Source: Capitulum mitella
Lineage: Eukaryota; Arthropoda; Thecostraca; Pollicipedomorpha; Pollicipedidae
Direction of reading: 5' to 3'
DNA length: 64,000 nucleotides
NCBI GenBank assembly: GCA_030062745.1
Contig: CP099839.1
Coordinates: 34,691,293-34,755,292, forward strand
Shown: piece after piece, positions 56,698 to 64,000 of the stretch
How the letters are laid out: the number at the start of each line of letters is the position of its first letter
Numbering within the stretch: the first letter of the stretch is position 1
Notes under the pieces: generated by a model
The model's input: the letters and a program-made list of their open reading frames with translations, nothing else
What the model was told of the DNA's origin: nothing
Database searches by the model: none
Translations under genes and position numbers: made by a program

Positions 56698-56784
56698 TTA
56701 AAACAGTCAGAATGCGGTCTGGCAAATAACACTTTGTCCCCAATGCGGTGCCATTGTTTTTCTAGAAACCACGATGTGAAGTGT

Positions 56785-56965
56785 CATCTTCGCCGGTGTC
56801 TGAGAATGGAAAAATTGCCGGAGCGCGTCGCTGTCGATTCCTTTTGACCAGAGATCGTTTTTTCTTCCTGTCTCAGTGTTTGTCAGTCTGGCCGTATCCA
56901 GAACGCGGTTTGGACGTTTTGAACGACCAATGGTCGATTTCGGTCTCTGATCCTAACAGATACAC
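56785..56965 (-). repeat. interspersed repeat R5, copy 3
   Basis: Inverse of copy 2 over its whole length (inverse reads ATTGGTCGTTCAAAACGTCC, CCGCGTTCTGGATACGGCC, ATCGACAGCGACGCGCTCC). Follows TA2-e by about 85 bp. Confidence 0.7.
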
Positions 56966-57085
56966 CAAAGCTTAGCTGACTCCAGCGCTTCTTGTGACAC
57001 GGCCAGCATACGGCCAGATACCAGCAAGAGGGATCTGTATCTCTTCTTAGTGACTTAACTACTCTGACCACTTTTCAACCGAGAT

Positions 57086-57390
57086 CGGTAGCTCAATTGG
57101 TAGAGTGCTGGCCTTCTCGTCCTGTCCTGGGTTCGAGCCGCCTCGACGCCCGGCATTTGGCCCGCGGGTCAACTGACACGTGGCAAACGTAGGGTCACGC
57201 ACATTACCACACGGTCGCGTCGCACCCTTAGCGGCACCACAGATTTTCGCCACAAAATTAGCCGTCACTTGGAGTCGGGCGATCCGATGCAGAGGTCGGA
57301 GTCTGTGCAACAAGCTTTGTTTAACACGGACTCCCATCCCTAATAGCATCCTACCGAGCGATTCGGATCAAATTTATTAAGAAGAAAAAA
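57086..57390 (+). repeat. tRNA-derived SINE (SINE-B)
   Basis: Head GGTAGCTCAATTGGTAGAGT (box A) and GGGTTCGAGCC (box B) with tRNA-like spacing, a body of about 230 bp, and an A-rich tail AAGAAGAAAAAAGAAAATA. The 5' and 3' ends of the head do not pair as a proper acceptor stem, so a functional tRNA is unlikely. Single copy in the window; no target duplication settled. Confidence 0.6.
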
Positions 57391-57412
57391 GAAAATATGA
57401 GATTTTTATTAC

Positions 57413-57510
57413 CAGGGTTGGGGATTTCAGCCAGCATCCGGTTTAAACAGGTTTAACCCATGGTTTAAACCGGCTGGTCTAAATCAATTTAAGCCAACTG
57501 CTGGCTGAAA
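57413..57510 (+). mobile_element. hAT-type left end
   Basis: CAGGGTTGGGGATTTCAGCC followed by the internal palindrome CGGTTTAAAC...GTTTAAACCGG. CAGGGTTGG-type ends are common in hAT elements. No matching right end or duplication found, so it is truncated. Confidence 0.45.
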
Positions 57511-57514
57511 CCAG

Positions 57515-59270
57515 ATAACATAGTTTAATCTCAACCACATACGGCTTCTTGTCGCGGAACCGTAAAATAAGCTACATACATGAGGAAACGCAATGTTTTT
57601 GAAATGGTATGATAAAGATCAGAGCTATCATTTTCAAAAGTAAGATCTACCACCACATCAGTCACAATCTCGAATTGAACGTCAATGGCATCCAGTCACT
57701 GTCATGCATAAATACTGAGACAAAGAAATGGGCTATACAGTCATTCTTCAGAGTATAACTCTATTGGTGGGAGGTAGGCGAATCCATCAATCAAATTTCT
57801 GATTTAGTTCATTGTTGGGAAAGTGAACCTAAGAGTAGGTGCAAATCAAAAGTGTTTAAAATTTGAATGGAGTTGAAATGCTATCGCTATGAACTGACAT
57901 TCATCTCCTGCATTAAAAGAACAAGAATCAAAATGCTTGCAAGAAAAAGAAGAACAAATGAGGAATGATAAAAAAGAATGCTTATGTTGGAAGGTGATGA
58001 AAAGTTCAGGCCAGAAAGCCAAAAGACAAAGTGTGCTCAATCAGCAGCTCTTCCAGAGTACCATGCTTCTACCTATACCTACACAGTAGTCCTTCCACCT
58101 GCCTAGTTATGTGGTTATGTACCTGAGCACTGCTGTGCTGCACCTATCACCACCTATTGCATGTTTATTTGTTTGTTTGTTTGTTGCGAGTTAGGACGCA
58201 CAGTGTTTTGGGCTCTAGCATTCGTGTCTTGAGACAAGTCTTATGTCTCATGTGGCGTCAGTCAGTTGTCTGAGCACAACATGCAGTTTTGGTTTTAGGC
58301 TGTTGCTCATACCTTGAAGCCGTGCTCAGGTCAGGATCAGTTAACTGTTCCCAGTTGTATTTGCTGTGAGGGTGAAATATTTGTTTGGGTTCCAGTGTGG
58401 CCACTCTGCTACGACATTGCAGTAGAAAGACCTTGCACACAGAAAAAACACAAATAGATGTTTATGGGGTCAATATTTAAGTCAATATACCTGCCAGAAC
58501 CCCCTTATGCCTAAATGAATGCTTCTCCCGAACCCTCTACGGGTTGTGAATAGCTTAACAACTAATAAATAACTAGCCAAATTTCCTAGAGTAGTTTCTC
58601 TGGGGGTAATTGAAGATGTTTTTGATTATTTCAAATCCGTTAAAAACCGGCTTAAATTAATAAAAGCCACTACTTGGCATAAATTCAATGTAATCCGGCT
58701 GTTTTCAACTGAGTTTATTACTCAGGAAAATGACGATTTATCAACATTTTGGGATTCGCATGAATAGCTTATTTTTTGAAAAGTACACAGACTACGATGT
58801 GACTGTCAGCGTGACTGTGGATAATATAATTTGCTGAGTGGTTATAAATGTCAGATGCTGCTAATTATCATAACAGGCTCAAGTTACATTATTTATGTCG
58901 CATGCCATTTCGTTATAACCCGGTTATACACGCATACGCCGAGTGATAAGCACGTGACGAACTAAGGCAAGCTTATTCTTATGTTTGGCGCCTTTTATCA
59001 AAGCGATCCACCGTTCGCGTTTTTGTGCCGCAGACTGCAGAGTTCCACTGATGGACAAAGTACAATTTTATGCATGTGAATATATGTTCCGAGGAACTGA
59101 AAAGTTTAATCCGTGCAAACACATGATTTTAATCCTCGCCGATATCTACCATCCAGCCACCTTCGACAGCAGTGAGGGCTGGTATCAGCCTCGTCAGCCA
59201 CTTCCGAAACTGATGTAATAGAGCAAAGAAGCTAAAAGAAGCGTATAGCCTGGTCTTCTACTTCGATGAT
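57515..59270. other. no gene recognised
   Basis: Contains a TTTG-repeat at 58166-58185. The open frame 58985-59218 has no recognised domain. Confidence 0.4.
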
Positions 59271-59530
59271 ATATCCAGTATGACCATTTTAATTCACATA
59301 GTGACGTCGTCCTCGGCGCCCATAATCCAAGGCGACCTCAAAAGAGGTCATGCCAGTGGATTCTGGTTTCCACGGAGTCCTGTGGGACTTACTCTATAGA
59401 GCGCATCCATGGTAGCCATTTTAATTCACCTAGTGATCTCACAGGCAAGCTCAACAGAAACCGTGTCAGTAGATTCTGGTTTCCATTGGGTCCTATGGGA
59501 CTTAATCTAAAGCGTGCATATGATGGGACC
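59270..59530. repeat. imperfect tandem duplication of about 112-132 bp
   Basis: CCATTTTAATTCAC at 59285 and 59417, and ATTCTGGTTTCCA at 59361 and 59473, with TCCTRTGGGACTTA following each. The spacing differs because the first copy carries an extra 20 bp. Confidence 0.8.
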
Positions 59531-59794
59531 ACGACGACCTCTGACAAAGAATGACAATAGGAAATACTGCTGATTTGCAAATGAATGCTGCGACACACTT
59601 ACTCGCACTCCGATGGCCATCTGAGAATTGTGCGCGCTAGCGCGGAGGTACATTGACGGTAAGAACTGTAAATGGTGGTCCCACAACCGTCAGAAACTGA
59701 ATGACTTGAACAAATTCGTGCCGAACCTTTTCACGCGTTTCGGCAACGGCACAAGATATGTTTCCGCCAGACACAGAGACACTCATCAATGTTC

Positions 59795-60331
59795 TCACTG
59801 ATCATTGGGACGTCTGGAAGAAACTGTGTCAGCATGGCCAGCCATGGTCAGCATGGTCAGCATGGCCATGGCTGTGACGTCTCCGTCCACGCCTGGGACG
59901 GAGGAAGGCGAAGGAAGAGGGACATCGGACCCAGAGAAGATGAGGCTCTTTTTCCTTTGCTCAGTGCTAAGTTGGTACGATTCAGACTCCAAGTCCGCCG
60001 TGCGGACTCCTGTGTCTCGGAGACGATGTTCTTATCTGGCTACGTGCATGTCACGAGACGCTTCCTGTTACTCTAGCTCTCTGCTTCTGATCTGATTCTT
60101 TTGATTGTTACTCTCTGACTTGACAAATGTCTTGACGAAACGCAGCAGATTCGGGCGCCATGTCCCTCGTATCCCCAGCGTAATATTTGACTGAGTTAAC
60201 TTTCCTACAATGAGGGGATTTACGGATGTACAGTCGATATCCGACGCGCATGAAGACGACGCGGATATGGTAGGACCGCCACTTTGAGGTGCAGCTCTTT
60301 TCATCTGCGCTGAGATAACGCAGGCCAGCAC
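59795..60331 (-). pseudogene. possible LINE ORF1-like decayed frame
   Basis: One minus-strand frame, with two stops near 60068 and 60035, reads NLLRFVKTFVKSESNNQKNQ, then EHRLRDTGVRTADLESESYQ, then LSTEQRKKSLIFSGSDVP. A coiled-coil-like charged region followed by (Q/R)R-K-x-S-L-I-F-x-G recalls the start of the RRM in LINE ORF1 proteins. The similarity is by pattern only and no ORF2 is near. Confidence 0.25.
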
Positions 60332-60549
60332 AGCGCTGCCTGTCCAGCCGGTCGATCATGTCTTTGGCCGACCGGCTGCGTTCATAAACTAACGAATATC
60401 ATTCACAGTGTTACCATATGCCTCCTTACTGCGGTCTGCAGGAAGGCTGAATTTATGTTAATACCTACTAAAAAAAAATCCGCCTTGCTCCGAATAACGT
60501 TTTGATGCAGACATTTGTCAGACTTAGTAAGCGACCAAGTTAGTTTCTG

Positions 60550-60930
60550 AATGCGACCCCTGGTGGCCCTCGGTCGCTCCAGCGGCCCCTGCCACGGCCG
60601 CCGGCAGCGCGGTCGCGGTCAGGGTCAGGCCTCTGCGACGCACTGGGCCGGGACGCCAACTGAACCCGACCGGCGCCAACACGCCACGGGCCTGCGCCTC
60701 TGCGCCGTGCGATGGCATCGTCACAGAGCATTGCAGAGAAGATTACATGGATGGCATGCCGCCGCTAGCTTTAGATCGGTCAGCAGGATCAGGGGCAGAA
60801 CGTCCTCTTCGATCCAGTCGCCCCTCGGCCAGTGATGGGCCACTTGACCAGTCATGACCTTGACCTCCGCACCCCGGACGTCACAGTACGGCGCAGGCAG
60901 CGCACAACGCTGCTTCCTCCTCACCGAGAG
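60550..60930. other. GC-rich segment with an unrecognised minus-strand frame
   Basis: Minus strand 60721-60924 reads KVMTGQVAHHWPRGDWIEED and VLPLILLTDLKLAAACHP, ordered in composition but unassigned. The plus strand is CpG-rich with GGCCGCCGGCAGCGCGG. Confidence 0.25.
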
Positions 60931-60934
60931 GACC

Positions 60935-62390
60935 CGGTATCGTCACATGTCACCAGGAGTCACGCTGATGGACGATAGATAGACGCGCTGCCCGTGGTCG
61001 GCAGTGACCTGACGTGGGTCGTGGAGCTCCGGCGAGCGCGACCAGTTGGCGCGGCAGTCGGGGGTGAACTACAGCTTTGTATCGTGCTTGTATTATCGAC
61101 AACAGTTTGTTCTTGTACTTGCGGACTCTGTCAGAAAGTCAGTTATAGCTCAGTGCAGCGTTTCAGGAGGGAGCCGCTTACGACTGTTTCCGTTTCGGCA
61201 TGTTTTTCTTCCTGGTCCAGGAGTGTCCAGAAGTCTCAGTTTGATCCGTAGGGGCAATGCCCCAATCAAGTGGATTTCTGGGTTTTTGGGGTGGGCAAAC
61301 GGCAAACGGCAAACGGCAAACGGTAAAACAGCAAAAACCCAGGCGGGTTTTCGCTGTTTTAGGTTTTTTGCTCGAAATGTATCCCTACAGCAAAGTCATA
61401 CATCAGGACGCGATATCCATCAGGTGAATCGGCTGCTAAAAAACTGGGGGCCGAAGTGAAGTAATGGAAATCTACTTACGCTTCCGTCAACGTTAAACAA
61501 GGTTTTTGACATCTAACTTTTTTGTTTCCTTTCCATGCGCCCCTTACGCTTGTGGTTTTGGCCGAAATCATGGGACGAGAACAATGCTCAGTATTTCTCC
61601 CCCCCCCCCGCCTCGCAGGCCTAGGGTCCCACTTCTCCCCCGCCAGGTTCTCTTAGACTGCCGGCGTACATCCTCCGTCAATATCGTGAAAACTACAGCA
61701 CCTCATTAGAACACCGTCATTTGCTGAGAAGGAAATGATGCGGTTGATTATTCCGCTATGACCCAAAAAGTTTTCAGGAACCTGGGTGAACTGAATTGGT
61801 AAACAAGACATCAGTCGAGTAAGAAACCAGATACACAGTCGTCTTCTTTCCTTGCTCTATCTTGATTAGAATAGAAATGGTTTAGGAGATGGGGACCACC
61901 CCTCTTCCAAGGGTAAGTTAAAACCCGTACCTCTGGCCAGGGTTAATATTTATTGTCTTGGTTCAGCTATAGACGTCTGTATAAGGGTGCAATGTCTGTA
62001 CATATCTTACTGCGTGTTGAACTGCAGTAAAACCATCCCGACATACGGCGGATTTGACGAAAATCAGACTGGACAGGGGTTGACAGATCTGGGTCGTTCC
62101 CATAGTAACGCCTGCAGACGTTTCGATAAATGACTGCGCTGTTCACAGAACTGTTCTGTTCCAATAATCATATCTATGGCGATATATCTTGATGGCTAAG
62201 TTTCACTACCTTGATGTTAAACGTGAACGTGAGCTCTCCAAAGTGCTTTACTTGCCTTCTCAGTTATCGAGAACGGGCTCATGCATTACGCTTAACATAA
62301 CGGAATAACTAGAGTTAATTTACTATAGCTGATTCCCGCAACTGTAATTTCTTAGTGCAACACGTGATGGACCGATGCGGTCAGTGTTCC
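60935..62390. other. no gene recognised; GGCAAAC tandem repeat
   Basis: GGCAAAC is repeated four times at 61294-61325. A poly-C run lies near 61600. Nothing else recognised. Confidence 0.45.
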
Positions 62391-62399
62391 AGCGGAACG

Positions 62400-62950
62400 C
62401 GCAACAAAAAGAGAGGAGTATAATGGGAGGGCTGCGGCGGGGTGCGGCGCCCTGCCGGCCGGGGAGGTGGCACCACCCCTTGCCTGGCCGGGAGGGGCGG
62501 CGGGCCTCATTACACAGCCAGTGAGGCGCGCCACCCCTGTCCCCCCGGCGGCGGCCAACAACGACCGGCCGGGCACGCTTCGCTCGTCGCTTTTGTTCCG
62601 CTCCCATCGAACACGGCTTTTAGTTGGAAACGTTGCGCTGGTCGGGGGAGCGGCATGAATAGCGGCCTCTGCCGCCGTCGTCGCCTGTTGAGCGGACGTC
62701 TCTACCCGGGGCTGTCTGGCCGCAACCTGTCGTCTCTGTCGCCCTCCGCCCACGCGGCCATCCGCTCCACTCAAACGAGCACCCCGACATCTGCACCCGT
62801 CACCCAGCTGAGGTCGCAGTCTCATCCAACTGCCAACACTGCTTCTGGAACATACCCAAAAGGCAAAACACAAGACCCAACTGAACCACCTTCCCCGCAT
62901 GCGTTCTTCAGCAACGCGCCATGAGGCTCCGCTTGCCCCGTGCTTCAAGA
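62400..62950. other. CpG-rich segment
   Basis: Long frames exist on both strands (for example minus 62352-62957) but follow GC content, not a domain. This could be a promoter CpG island of a gene outside the window. Confidence 0.4.
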
Positions 62951-62954
62951 CCGC

Positions 62955-64000
62955 CACTGGTGAATCGCAGCTTGCAAACGTCAGATGTTCACGTGCGGGT
63001 TTCAGTCACAAACAACCGGTGCAGACTAGGCGAGGAGGTCCCATGCTTTCTGCCGGCGTTGTTTTTCTACGGATTTTCAACACCAGACGTTTCAGAAGCT
63101 CGGGTTCAGAACACGCTGTCTTCCCGGAATAAATAGTCCCCACTCCCCCAAATACTGCACCCGCATCCGAAAATGTACCACTTTTCTGAAATGACTATTC
63201 TTTAACTACTCAAAAACAAGCCATGCTATTCATCGTGGCACTTAGCGTCGTCAGAGGCACCAAGAACGAATTTGGAGTATTCTTATTTCGCATGAAGAAA
63301 GCAATGACCTTGCCATTCCTGGCTCGAACTGGTTCATTCACACATGCGAACGTCTAGTATTTTAATGCGGTGACATTTCGCCCCCCACAATGCACCAATG
63401 TTCCGATCTCACGCAGTTTACAATATTGAAGCATTTTCAATAAGACTGTACCAGTTTTACTTCCTAAATGGGCACTTGACCCGGCATTGAATAGGGTATT
63501 TTGCCACCTTCCAATAACTGTGGGGGGGTGGCCTTTAACGCCACCCCCGACTATTCTAGGGAACAATTAGTCCAATTCGGTTAATTTAAACGCCAGTCGA
63601 TAGTGCCGAACCTTGCGGTCCTATGACGTATACATTTTTACTTTTGGGTCACTGATGACGTCGTAGGCTAGGTCGCACACGAAAAAGTGACCATTTCCTC
63701 CACAGTCGCCAAATCACAATGAACACAGGCCGAGACTGAAGTTTGCGTGGTGTTCCTGGTATATTTCAATATTGTCTTACTCTCATATTTTAAGTACCCT
63801 CTCACCCAAAGTTATAAAAAGTCAATGCCACAGCTTGGGCGAAATTTGACCTCCGTTATAACGTGTCATGCAGTGCATTTTTCCGGGCCTATTTGACACG
63901 GTGCCTTTAAAAAAGACACTTTCAGAGGCCCTTGCACACAAAAAAAACTTCAAATCTTGAAATGGCTTACTTATCGTAGACACGCAACATTGCAACATTT
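62955..64000. other. no gene recognised; G/C-run hairpin at 63524-63548
   Basis: GGGGGTGGC (63524-63532) pairs with GCCACCCCC (63540-63548) over a 7-nt loop. This is the same design as the subterminal hairpins of the TA families, so it may be the worn end of another TTAA-type element. Confidence 0.4.

Noticed and set aside
57086-57160. Possible functional tRNA gene
   Set aside because: Box A and box B are present but the acceptor stem does not pair and a long body with an A-rich tail follows, as in a SINE.
61294-61325. Telomere-like repeat
   Set aside because: GGCAAAC in four copies is not a known animal telomere unit and is internal.
62352-62957. 201-codon minus-strand frame
   Set aside because: Lies in a CpG-rich segment where all frames are open; no domain, signal or splice pattern.

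Overview
The window looks like repeat-dense, gene-poor nuclear DNA of an invertebrate animal; I cannot fix the phylum. The reasons are one spliced nicotinic acetylcholine receptor exon, decayed animal retro- and DNA-transposons (Penelope-like, Tx1/L1-type LINE, Tc1/mariner, hAT), tRNA-derived SINEs, long microsatellites and scattered CpG-rich islands. There is no bacterial-style operon layout. Almost all long reading frames are random frames in GC-rich or repetitive DNA and are not annotated.

Layout. 0-3.2 kb: two Penelope-like element (PLE) copies facing each other with a dead mariner between them. 3.7-7 kb: a GC-rich minisatellite split by a clean TTAA insertion and changing strand orientation near 6.43 kb. 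7.3-8.4 kb: a frameshifted SGNH-hydrolase-like pseudogene. 13.15-13.32 kb (minus): the only clearly conserved host exon, nAChR ligand-binding domain. 13.85-18.7 kb: a SINE and a LINE, each cut by a TTAA element. 22.2-26.4 kb: a three-level nest (old TTAA element, younger copy of the same family, and a 2.2 kb palindrome). 28.5-35.1 kb: more TTAA elements, a SINE and a tandem-repeat element. 35.7-38.2 kb: a hAT-like element with a 32-bp array. 40.3-45.6 kb: further TTAA elements. 45.4-46.5 kb (minus): an intact intronless 358-codon ORF with a cysteine cluster. 47.6-53.7 kb: AGGTCA-rich repeat, TTAA element, G-rich minisatellite, hAT MITE. 55.5-57.4 kb: TTAA element, SINE, hAT end. 58-64 kb: mostly unassigned DNA with CpG-rich patches.

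The dominant theme is a set of non-coding elements of about 1.2 kb bounded by TTAA, which I call TA1 (six copies plus a fragment), TA2 (six copies) and TA3 (two copies). TTAA target duplication and CCC-starting ends fit piggyBac-type mobilisation, but no transposase is visible. TA1, TA2 and TA3 differ in body sequence yet share a subterminal hairpin of a G-run facing a C-run, and all are rich in AGGTCA/TGACCT hexamers, the nuclear-receptor half-site. Insertions into a LINE, a SINE, a minisatellite and another TA1 copy give a readable relative order of activity.
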